DNA from: JBDKTK01 sp039680225
GTDB lineage: Bacteria > Desulfobacterota > Syntrophia > Syntrophales > UBA4778
Direction: 5' to 3'
DNA length: 5,345 bases
NCBI GenBank assembly: GCA_039680225.1
Contig: JBDKTK010000399.1
Span: 1 to 5,345, forward strand
Positions within the stretch are counted from its first letter, which is position 1. Each line of letters opens with the position of its first letter. This document shows, piece by piece, positions 1-5,345 of the stretch. Under the pieces are notes generated by a model. It had not been told where the DNA came from and ran no database searches. It worked only from the letters and a program-made list of their open reading frames with translations. Made by a program: the position numbers and the translations under genes.

Positions 1-451
1 CTCTGCACCCTGCGGCCTGGGTGGCGTCTTCGACGACTGCAATTTTTTTGCCTGAAGCGATCCCGCGGACAGCGTCCATCCTTTCCGGGATGCCGAACAG
101 GTGGACCGCGATTATGCCGAGGGTTGCGCTGTCGGCTTTCGATTCCAGCTGCTCCGGGGCCATCCTGAATCGCTGCGGCTCTATGTCGCACAGGACCGGC
201 CTGAGCCCGGCCTTCAGCACGGAGGCGAGCAGGGAAGGGCAGGTGTAAGCGGGAAGTATGACCTTATCCCTGCCGTTCTTTTTCAGGGCCATGAGGGAGA
301 GGGTCAGCGCCGCCGTTCCCGATGAAAGGTAATAGGGCCGCTTCCCGAAAATTCCGCGCAGCGGGTCGGCTGCTCCGTTTATTCCCGCAATTGCGGCTAA
401 TGCACATTTGGGGGAAATGGGATGGCCCGCAGGGGGTATGTGACGGAACAT
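1..451 (-). CDS. DegT/DnrJ/EryC1/StrS family PLP-dependent sugar aminotransferase, N-terminal part (runs off left edge)
   Basis: Reading the minus strand from the ATG at 451 gives 150 uninterrupted codons to the window edge, so the C-terminal part is missing. The family transfers an amino group, usually from glutamate, to a keto group of a nucleotide sugar, using PLP. Family motifs are clear: YLSSGTAAL (residues 41-49, PLP phosphate-binding turn), VILPAYTCPS (64-73), a strand with DI at 89-90, VHLFGIP (116-122), and VVEDATQAAG (139-148), whose Asp142 should contact the PLP ring nitrogen. The Schiff-base lysine lies beyond the edge, so activity cannot be judged. An AGGA at 461-464 sits 9 nt before the ATG, inside the end of the DUF218 gene. 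Only 4 nt separate the two genes, so they are almost certainly co-transcribed. The opening FRHIPPAGHPIS differs from the longer lead-in of classic ArnB/WbpE enzymes, so the sugar substrate cannot be assigned. The family call is firm; the specific reaction is not. Confidence 0.93.
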   Translation of the reverse strand, partial: MFRHIPPAGHPISPKCALAAIAGINGAADPLRGIFGKRPYYLSSGTAALTLSLMALKKNGRDKVILPAYTCPSLLASVLKAGLRPVLCDIEPQRFRMAPEQLESKADSATLGIIAVHLFGIPERMDAVRGIASGKKIAVVEDATQAAGCR

Positions 452-455
452 AATC

Positions 456-1178
456 TTAAATCCTGTCTGTAAGGCGGTACCAGAAAATCCCTATATACTC
501 GCGCACTGCCAGGTCGGAATAGACAAGCTGTGCGGGAGAGGGCAGGAAGTCCGTGAACCGGTACCTGAGCATCCTCATGTGGTTGGTCGGCGCCGGCGCC
601 GGGTCCAGGCCGACCTTGCGAAAACAGCGCACGGCCCTGGGCATATGCCCCGCTGAAGTTACAAGCACCAACTGCCTGTTGCCTGCAAGCCGCTTCACGT
701 TGATCGCGCTCTCGTAAGTGTTGACCGAATCCCTGTCCAGCTGAATTTTTCCCGCCGGCATCCCCATTGAGACAAGGAGCTCTTTCATCACCGCGGGGAC
801 CTGTCCCTTCCCGGAAACAAGCACGGTCGAATCGGGCAGCATGCGGGCGATCCGCAGCCCTTCGACAAGGCGGTAAGCGGAAGGGAAATTCACGCAGGAA
901 CTGAGCGGCAGCAGGGGGTGCTTTTCGGCATAGCCGGCCAGGATGACAATCTGCTTTGCATCGCGGAGGTCCTCCGCCGCCTGGACCCGGGGATATTGTT
1001 TTTCCAGCGAGGCGATCATCCAGGACGAAAGGACGGCGGTGCCCAGGAAAACGTAAAGCGCCAGGGCCGTTGTGAAAAAGCGCAGGGCAGCTCTTTTCCG
1101 CCGGGTTGCCAGGCACAGTAATCCCGCCGCTGCCAGCAGCAGGATGAGATTTGAAGGGACAAGGAGAGAAGAGTACAT
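456..1178 (-). CDS. DUF218 (YdcF/ElyC/SanA-type) membrane protein
   Basis: This 240-residue protein has two N-terminal hydrophobic segments (about residues 8-24 and 33-52) followed by a DUF218 domain (about 75-230). Visible family marks are the strand IVILAGYAE (77-85), SGKG (122-125), VNTYESA (152-158), VTSAGHMPRAVRCF (173-186) and the typical tail REYIGIFWYRLT (226-237). In E. coli the relative ElyC affects envelope integrity and undecaprenyl-phosphate-dependent peptidoglycan synthesis. No enzyme activity is settled for the family, so the role here is inferred from context: a helper for lipid-carrier-dependent glycan synthesis. The start at 1178 (MYSSLLVPSNLILLL) is chosen because it matches the usual family beginning. 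The frame remains open upstream, but that extension is Arg/Ser/Cys-rich and overlaps the glycosyltransferase gene. The purine-rich GGGGGAGGG lies about 17 nt upstream, farther than usual, so initiation may be weak or at the adjacent CTG. The gene starts 46 nt after the glycosyltransferase stop. Confidence 0.9.
   Translation of the reverse strand: MYSSLLVPSNLILLLAAAGLLCLATRRKRAALRFFTTALALYVFLGTAVLSSWMIASLEKQYPRVQAAEDLRDAKQIVILAGYAEKHPLLPLSSCVNFPSAYRLVEGLRIARMLPDSTVLVSGKGQVPAVMKELLVSMGMPAGKIQLDRDSVNTYESAINVKRLAGNRQLVLVTSAGHMPRAVRCFRKVGLDPAPAPTNHMRMLRYRFTDFLPSPAQLVYSDLAVREYIGIFWYRLTDRI
461..464 (-). promoter_or_regulatory. ribosome binding site of the DegT-family aminotransferase
   Basis: AGGA on the minus strand lies 9 nt before the ATG at 451, within the last codons of the DUF218 gene. 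It supports the chosen start of the partial aminotransferase. Confidence 0.55.
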
Positions 1179-1224
1179 CAGATATTTTTTATTTCCCTCC
1201 CCCTTTAGAAGAGAGGGGACTGTT

Positions 1225-2442
1225 TCACGGCGCCCGGTGCCTTGTCTTTTCCCAGCTCTTGTCCCGCATCGAGAGCAGTCCCTTCGTGACGACGTACAAT
1301 TTCCAGGCGAGGAATTCGGGGAGGCGCAGGATGCTGAGGAATGTCCTGGCCGACGGCCTTTCGACCAGGGCCGCCGCGAGCAGAAAGGAAGCCTGGCCCG
1401 ACAGCAGCGCGAGGGTGAACACAACGGTGCCGCCCGTTTCGAGTCCCGCAATCCATGTCCCTGCGGAAACTGCGATCAGGAGGAGGTTCCAGTTCAGCAT
1501 CATCGAGTACGAAGGCATTGCCAGCTCGGTCAGCGCATCGAGCGATTTTATGTCCCGGGCGCGGTACGATCTCCTGAAGAGTTGTCTATAGTATGCTTTC
1601 AGCACGCCCAGCCTGCCCTTGAACCAGCGCTTCCGCTGCGCCTCGCTGTGGGAAAGGGCCGTGCTCGTATAGGAATAGACGACTGCGTCTCCCGCGTAGT
1701 GGACGTCATGGCCTTTAAGCACAAGCTTTATGTAATACTCCCAGTTCTCCGTTATGGAAAAGGCGTTCCATCCGTAGAGCTTCATTATTCTGCGGGAAAA
1801 GCACATCCCGTTGCCCATGAGCGGGCAGGTGAGCCCCAGCCTTTCCTTGCAGAAGTACCTGATCCGGAATTTGAGGACGGCCGGGAATTTCCCGAGCCGG
1901 GTGAGCCAGGAGTCGTCGGGGTTCATGAGGTTGAAATATCCCTGGATAGCGTCGCAGCCCTGCGCGAGTTTCCGGTCCATCGCGTTGAGGAATTCCCTGT
2001 CGAGGACCGTGTCCGCATCGATGATGGCGACGGCGTCGAAGCTGTCGAGATCGATCCGGCGCAAGGCCCATTCCAGGGCATAAGGCTTTCCCCTGAGGTC
2101 AGGCACATTTCTTACGAGGCACCGGGCGCCGCTTTCGGAGGCAATGACCGCGGTCCCGTCGGTGCAGTTATCCGCGATTATGAACAGTTCAAAAAGGCCG
2201 GCATCGTAGTTCAGCTCGCGGGCGCTCAGGATCAGCTTGCCGATAACGAGTTCCTCGTTGTGCGCCGGGACGAGCAGCGCAAAACGCCTTCCGGGTTTCG
2301 GGGGCGGCGCCGGTCCCGCGCTGCCGCGTCTCAAAAAGACATAACAGGCAATGAAGAAGATGTTATAGAGCACGAAGATGGCAAGGGGAATGCCCGGGGC
2401 GATAACGATAAATGTGAACAGGCCCGATAAATCGATGTTCAT
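1225..2442 (-). CDS. membrane-bound family 2 glycosyltransferase (cellulose synthase-like/BcsA-type fold)
   Basis: This 405-residue inner-membrane enzyme is expected to transfer a sugar from a nucleotide donor to a lipid-linked or growing glycan on the cytoplasmic side. The layout is one N-terminal membrane segment (about 10-36), a Pro-rich linker (43-50), a GT-A catalytic domain (54-290), and two or more C-terminal hydrophobic segments (about 312-332 and 337-360). GT2 motifs are VPAHNEE (58-64), ADNCTDGT (90-97), the metal-binding DAD at 142-144, GNGMCF (210-215) and QRKRWFKGR (269-277, the QxxRW motif of processive enzymes). At the usual TED position the sequence reads TENWEYY (231-237), so the common catalytic Asp is Asn (see findings). 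The start at 2442 is supported by AAGGAAA at 2447-2453 and by a 4-nt ATGA overlap with the upstream fused gene, a sign of translational coupling. Longer upstream versions of the frame lie inside that gene and are rejected. Donor and acceptor are unknown; the motifs favour a processive or polyisoprenyl-linked enzyme. Confidence 0.93.
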   Translation of the reverse strand: MNIDLSGLFTFIVIAPGIPLAIFVLYNIFFIACYVFLRRGSAGPAPPPKPGRRFALLVPAHNEELVIGKLILSARELNYDAGLFELFIIADNCTDGTAVIASESGARCLVRNVPDLRGKPYALEWALRRIDLDSFDAVAIIDADTVLDREFLNAMDRKLAQGCDAIQGYFNLMNPDDSWLTRLGKFPAVLKFRIRYFCKERLGLTCPLMGNGMCFSRRIMKLYGWNAFSITENWEYYIKLVLKGHDVHYAGDAVVYSYTSTALSHSEAQRKRWFKGRLGVLKAYYRQLFRRSYRARDIKSLDALTELAMPSYSMMLNWNLLLIAVSAGTWIAGLETGGTVVFTLALLSGQASFLLAAALVERPSARTFLSILRLPEFLAWKLYVVTKGLLSMRDKSWEKTRHRAP

Positions 2443-4385
2443 GCCGTTTCCTTTATTTCCCTCAGCACCTTGTATGCCAGGCTGAGATCGTAATTTTCCG
2501 AGGCGAATATTTTCCTGATATCCGGGGGCTGCTTGCCGGGGTTGGCCAGCCTGAACAGGATTTTGAAAATCCCGGACAGCGCCCCCACCGCTGCTTCGGG
2601 CACCCATATGGTCCTGACCTCGGGAGACGCGGCGGCAAGCAGTTTTACGAGCGTGCTGCGCGTCGGGGCAGGGGCCTCGGCCAGGTTAAGCACTTTGGGG
2701 AAATCCTCGAAACGCGCCGCGCACCAGCTGATGACACGGGCGGCTGTCCCCACGTCGCAGACGTTGATCGCGGATTGCTTCTTCCCGACTGCGATGAAGA
2801 GCGCGCCGATCCGGCGGCCCAGCCTGCCGGGCGCCTGGAAGGATTCGTAGTCGACGAGCGGGCCCGGCCTGATGATCCTGTATTGCAGTCCCAGCTCCTT
2901 TCCCTTTTCGATCAAAATTTTTTCGGCCTCGGCTTTGGCCCAGACGTAAGGCCCGCGGCGGGAGTCGCCGTAATTGACGGGCGTGCCCTCCGAGACGGCG
3001 TTGCCGTTGGGGGCGGATTCCAGTATGCCGAGGCTGCTTATATGGACTATCTTCTTCACCCCCGCCCGGGCTGCGGCCTCCAGGACGTTGCGGACGGCGG
3101 CGACCGTATTTTTCTCATGGGCCCCGCGGCCGCCGTAAGTGGCTGCGGCGCAGTGCACAACCATCCCTGCCCCTTCCCAATCGGCATTGTCGGGTTCCCG
3201 GGAAAGGTCGGCCTTCCTGTAATCCGCCCCGGGGATGCGGTCCCCTGCGGCGGGGAGCTTCCTCGCAAGGACGCGGACGCTGCGCCCCGAGGCGGCCATT
3301 TCCCTGACGACCCTTTGCCCGAGGAAACCCGTGCCGCCGGTTACTATGACGAAATCCTTTTCCATCGCGGGGGCCGGGACCCCGGCGGCTGCATTGGACA
3401 TTTCCGCCCTCCAGGCGGCCAGTTCTCCGAGCGCGGCGCATTCGGTGATCAGATTTTCCGGCACCGGCGCCGGCGTATCGTCAATGATGCTCCTGTAGAA
3501 TGCCGCCGCAAGTTCGCCCAGTCCCTGGTACCGGTGTTTGCGGGAAAGCGCCGCCATCGCGAAAGTCGCGCCGGACTGGAAAGCGGTCTTGACCGCTTCC
3601 GAGTAAGGCGATGTGAGGAGCGCGATTATGCCGGGTTCCGATTTGATAACCGTACCCCGGACATAATTGAGCTCCAGGGAGCCTTTTGTGCCTGTTATCC
3701 TGACCCGGGAATCTACCGGCCTTGCTTTGAGCGATACCGTTACCGAGCCGGTCACGCCTTTGCCGGAAAGCAGGACCCGCAGCTCTCCGTCGCCCTGCGC
3801 ATCGAGCGCCTTTATATTGCTGCGGGTGTCTTCCAGCCGCATCCCGCTCTTTTCCAGAAAATGCAGGAAGAGATAAACCGGGTGGGGCAGGATATCAAGG
3901 AGCTGCTCGGCAGCGGAAATATCCTTTCGGACCTGGCGGAAAGAGAAGAAGCTCTCGATGTGGACGATCTTGCCGAGTTTGCCCAGGAGCGGGCCGGCCT
4001 TGATGGTCGCGGGATGGAACAGGAGCTGGTGGCCGGCGCAGAGCTTGAGGCCGGCATTGCCCGCAATGGCGAAAAGCTCGCGGGCCTCGGCGGCCGACGG
4101 GGTGAAGGGCTTCTCGACGTAAACGTGCGCCCCGTGGAGCAGGGCGAGTTTTGCGAGTTCAAAATGGCTGGAGGGCGGCGTGACGACATGGACGACATCC
4201 GGCCCGGCCTTCGCAACGAGTTCCGCGGGGTCCGAAAAGATTTCCGGGGCGTCTTTCCCGGGAATGCCGTCCCTTTCCAATGCCGGGTCCGCCACGGCGA
4301 TGACGCGCGCCAGCCCGGAGCCGTCGATTACCTCCCTGTGGAAGCGGCCCATCCTGCCGAAGCCGAAAATGGCAGCCCTCAGCAT
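2439..4385 (-). CDS. fused Gfo/Idh/MocA oxidoreductase and NAD-dependent epimerase/dehydratase (extended SDR)
   Basis: This 648-residue cytoplasmic protein joins two complete NAD(P)-dependent sugar enzymes. Residues 1 to about 330 are a Gfo/Idh/MocA dehydrogenase: Rossmann loop GFGRMG (8-13), strand end VVTPPSSH (67-74), EKPF (91-94) with the usual substrate/cofactor lysine Lys92, and DILPHPVYLF (164-173), whose Asp/His fit the family's catalytic site. After an Ala/Pro-rich linker (about 329-341), residues 342-648 are an extended SDR: VTGGTGFLG (348-356), HCAAATYGG (411-419), HISSLG (448-453) and the catalytic pair Tyr480/Lys484 in YVWAK. Each half is about full length for its family. No stop or good ribosome binding site occurs at the junction (Met341, codon at 3365), so this looks like a real fusion. 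The start at 4385 is preferred over the in-frame ATG at 4448 because the Rossmann strand begins there and AGGAAA lies 6 nt upstream. Likely role: successive oxidation and epimerisation or reduction steps on one nucleotide sugar (inference). The stop overlaps the glycosyltransferase start. Confidence 0.93.
   Translation of the reverse strand: MLRAAIFGFGRMGRFHREVIDGSGLARVIAVADPALERDGIPGKDAPEIFSDPAELVAKAGPDVVHVVTPPSSHFELAKLALLHGAHVYVEKPFTPSAAEARELFAIAGNAGLKLCAGHQLLFHPATIKAGPLLGKLGKIVHIESFFSFRQVRKDISAAEQLLDILPHPVYLFLHFLEKSGMRLEDTRSNIKALDAQGDGELRVLLSGKGVTGSVTVSLKARPVDSRVRITGTKGSLELNYVRGTVIKSEPGIIALLTSPYSEAVKTAFQSGATFAMAALSRKHRYQGLGELAAAFYRSIIDDTPAPVPENLITECAALGELAAWRAEMSNAAAGVPAPAMEKDFVIVTGGTGFLGQRVVREMAASGRSVRVLARKLPAAGDRIPGADYRKADLSREPDNADWEGAGMVVHCAAATYGGRGAHEKNTVAAVRNVLEAAARAGVKKIVHISSLGILESAPNGNAVSEGTPVNYGDSRRGPYVWAKAEAEKILIEKGKELGLQYRIIRPGPLVDYESFQAPGRLGRRIGALFIAVGKKQSAINVCDVGTAARVISWCAARFEDFPKVLNLAEAPAPTRSTLVKLLAAASPEVRTIWVPEAAVGALSGIFKILFRLANPGKQPPDIRKIFASENYDLSLAYKVLREIKETA
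2447..2453 (-). promoter_or_regulatory. ribosome binding site of the glycosyltransferase, inside the end of the fused gene
   Basis: AAGGAAA on the minus strand precedes the ATG at 2442 by 4 nt (about 6 nt from the GG core). With the ATGA stop/start overlap at 2439-2442 it fixes this start and rules out longer versions of the frame lying within the upstream gene. Confidence 0.7.
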
Positions 4386-4408
4386 CAGAAGTTTCCTGCT
4401 TGTCCCAT
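4385..4408 (-). CDS. possible 7-codon leader ORF coupled to the fused oxidoreductase gene
   Basis: An ATG at 4408 opens a frame encoding MGQAGNF and ending in TGA at 4385-4387. The last base of that stop is the first base of the fused gene's ATG (TGATG). An AAGGAG sits 8 nt before this ATG (4417-4422), the best-placed Shine-Dalgarno sequence in the gap. The fused gene also has its own AGGAAA (4392-4397). Ribosomes ending the short frame could restart directly on the large gene, giving translational coupling. The peptide has no run of regulatory codons, so attenuation is not indicated. The arrangement could be chance, with AAGGAG remaining from an older start site. Confidence 0.4.
   Translation of the reverse strand: MGQAGNF
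4392..4397 (-). promoter_or_regulatory. ribosome binding site deciding the start of the fused oxidoreductase/epimerase
   Basis: AGGAAA on the minus strand lies 6 nt upstream of the ATG at 4385. It supports that start over the in-frame ATG at 4448, whose extra 21 residues (rich in Arg and Gly) do not belong to the Rossmann fold. Confidence 0.7.
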
Positions 4409-4467
4409 GCTCGCCTCTCCTTCCGATCCTCCCCTGCAGCCCCCTCAAAAGAGAGACAATCAGGGAA

Positions 4468-5247
4468 TTATTTTTTGCCCGGCCCGGGGATGAAGGCTGT
4501 GCCTATCCGGATGTCGTCGTAATAGAAGTACTGGTCCGCGGCGACGGCGTGGTTGCGGTAAGCCCATTCGGTCGTGCATTGCCACCACTGGGCGGAGTTG
4601 AACAGGTTGCCTTTGGAAACATAGGAATAGTCGGGGGCGGACTCTATTTCATTATTGCACCAGATCTTTACGATATCCCCAGAATCGCCGTTATCGACAA
4701 GGCCGACCTGGATGGTGTACCAGGCATTGGAAACGAGCTGCACGGGAAGGATGTGATGGTAAGTGTCCCCGTTCTTCACGGCAAGGCGCGTCCAGACGCG
4801 GAAACTGCCGTGTTTGCCGTCGCGGTCCCCGCGGTGTTCGCATATCACCCGGCACGTCCTGTCGCCGTTGGGCCCGCCGGGGCACAGATCGGGGAACTTC
4901 AGCTCGTGGGAGCGCCTGGCCGTTGCCCAGGTATAGGGATGCAGCGCATCGCCGTACCTGACCCTGAACTTGAAATAAATGGCATTGCCCGAACCGGTCC
5001 CCTTCATGCTGGTTGTGAAGCCGAAATACGTATCGGTCGACCCGGGCTTGAAAATCTCGCGCCAGATCCTGTTGCCGTTCTCGGTGACAAGCGACCCTTC
5101 GTTCCATGCTGCGCCCTTGGTCCACTTCCAGGCAAAACGGAATGGCTCGCCGCCCGATTCAAAATTTTCTTCGAACACAACGGCGCCCTGGGCCGGACAG
5201 GCCGACATGACTGCCATGCAAAAAACGAACAGCGCGAATTTCTTCAT
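4468..5247 (-). CDS. secreted concanavalin A-like beta-sandwich protein (possible glycan-binding or lyase-like)
   Basis: This 259-residue protein begins with a Sec signal peptide: MKK, a hydrophobic core (4-16), and probable cleavage near residues 20-22 (AQGA). VMSAC at 13-17 weakly resembles a lipobox, so a lipoprotein cannot be excluded. The mature part looks like a single jelly-roll/LamG-type domain: VVFEENFESGG at the start (23-33), strand IYFKFRVRYGD (90-100), LVSNAWYTIQVGLVDNGDSGDIVKIWCNNE (171-200, given here as positions of the core strands), and the closing strand YFYYDDIRIGTAFI (240-253). Such YYDDI endings are common in lectin-like domains and polysaccharide-lyase-like proteins. 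Residues 121-140 hold a Cys-rich insert (Cys122, Cys132, Cys136); with Cys197 and Cys224 this suggests disulfides outside the cytoplasm. I see no assured catalytic set, so lyase activity is only a possibility. The start at 5247 is fixed by the signal peptide; the GGAG upstream (5250-5253) is only 2 nt away, unusually close. It is the first visible gene of the cluster and is followed after 82 nt by the fused gene. Confidence 0.85.
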   Translation of the reverse strand: MKKFALFVFCMAVMSACPAQGAVVFEENFESGGEPFRFAWKWTKGAAWNEGSLVTENGNRIWREIFKPGSTDTYFGFTTSMKGTGSGNAIYFKFRVRYGDALHPYTWATARRSHELKFPDLCPGGPNGDRTCRVICEHRGDRDGKHGSFRVWTRLAVKNGDTYHHILPVQLVSNAWYTIQVGLVDNGDSGDIVKIWCNNEIESAPDYSYVSKGNLFNSAQWWQCTTEWAYRNHAVAADQYFYYDDIRIGTAFIPGPGKK

Positions 5248-5306
5248 GGCTCCAGGAAAATAATCGAGATTTTGAGGAAGTTTGAAAGGGGGGGATTTTG
5301 GTCGGG

Positions 5307-5330
5307 CGCCCGCCGGAAATCCGGCGGGCG
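5307..5330. other. perfect inverted repeat (10-bp stem, 4-nt loop)
   Basis: The arms CGCCCGCCGG and CCGGCGGGCG pair perfectly around the loop AAAT (plus strand). The stem is almost all G:C and would be very stable in RNA or as a DNA cruciform. It lies about 60 nt upstream of the secreted protein gene. Read on the minus strand it is not followed by a T-run. On the plus strand TTTT appears only after 11 further bases, at the window edge. It may be the terminator of an upstream gene beyond 5345, a 5' leader structure, or a dispersed intergenic palindrome. The rest of 5248-5345 holds no gene and no convincing promoter. Confidence 0.6.
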
Positions 5331-5345
5331 GCCCACCCGGGTTTT

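Noticed and set aside
397..1116. Minus-strand frame of 239 codons overlapping the DUF218 gene
   Set aside because: It is a shifted frame rich in Pro, Gly, Arg and Cys. The other frame carries the membrane segments and DUF218 motifs.
1198..1219. Weak hairpin between the glycosyltransferase and DUF218 genes as a terminator
   Set aside because: Only about five base pairs (CCCCT/AGGGG) with a loose loop, and followed by an A-rich rather than T-rich run.
1072..2430. Plus-strand open frame of 452 codons antisense to the glycosyltransferase and the DUF218 start
   Set aside because: It has no recognisable fold and charged, low-order composition, and it spans two real genes plus their intergenic gap on the other strand.
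3340..3365. Separate start of the epimerase domain at Met341 of the fused protein
   Set aside because: The frame is continuous through the linker, and the bases before this ATG (GC-rich, no AGGA-like site) offer no convincing ribosome binding site.
2775..4493. Plus-strand open frame of 572 codons antisense to the fused gene
   Set aside because: Its translation is Arg/Gly/Asp-rich with no domain or membrane pattern, and the opposite strand encodes two complete enzyme domains with all motifs. Long antisense frames are expected in GC-rich coding DNA.
5260..5289. Possible promoter (TTTCAA, 16-bp spacer, GATTAT on the minus strand) before the secreted protein gene
   Set aside because: Only 3 of 6 and 4 of 6 bases match the consensus, and the predicted start would leave a leader of about 6 nt. 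Too weak to annotate.
5288..5294. Run of seven G (C on the coding strand) upstream of the secreted protein gene as a phase-variation tract
   Set aside because: Seven bases is short for slippage-based switching, and no promoter is clearly placed around it.
1..5345. tRNA, rRNA, CRISPR, insertion sequence or phage features
   Set aside because: I see no tRNA-like cloverleaf, no evenly spaced repeats, and no transposase or integrase motif on either strand.

Overview
The window carries five genes, all on the minus strand and reading right to left. They appear to form one tightly packed transcription unit for a cell-surface or exported glycan. In order of transcription they are: a small secreted protein with a lectin/lyase-like beta-sandwich look (4468-5247); a fused sugar oxidoreductase (Gfo/Idh/MocA family) plus NAD-dependent epimerase/dehydratase (2439-4385); a membrane-bound family 2 glycosyltransferase (1225-2442); a DUF218 (YdcF/ElyC/SanA-type) membrane protein (456-1178); and the N-terminal part of a DegT/DnrJ/EryC1/StrS sugar aminotransferase that runs off the left edge (1-451). 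This last frame is open to the window edge and is easily missed.

The gene junctions are short: 82 nt, a 4-nt ATGA overlap, 46 nt and 4 nt. The 82-nt gap holds a probable 7-codon leader ORF with a good Shine-Dalgarno sequence. Its stop codon overlaps the start of the fused gene (TGATG). To the right of the first gene are 98 nt with a perfect 10-bp inverted repeat and no recognisable gene. There is no tRNA, rRNA, CRISPR array, insertion sequence or phage gene, and no gene-free stretch longer than 300 nt.

The DNA is GC-rich, with AGG/AGGA-type ribosome binding sites, a Sec signal peptide and a DUF218 protein. This fits a diderm bacterium, but I cannot name the phylum. GC-rich uncultivated lineages and Deltaproteobacteria-like or Nitrospirota-like organisms are all possible. 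The long plus-strand open frames are antisense shadows produced by the GC-rich coding strand.

Working model (inference): the two-domain enzyme oxidises and epimerises or reduces a nucleotide sugar, and the aminotransferase adds an amino group to a keto-sugar intermediate. The membrane glycosyltransferase transfers a sugar at the inner face of the membrane. The DUF218 protein may act in lipid-carrier or envelope homeostasis, and the exported beta-sandwich protein may bind or cleave the product. Each family is familiar. The fusion, the gene combination and an altered catalytic motif in the glycosyltransferase are the points of interest; I do not see proof of a wholly new system.
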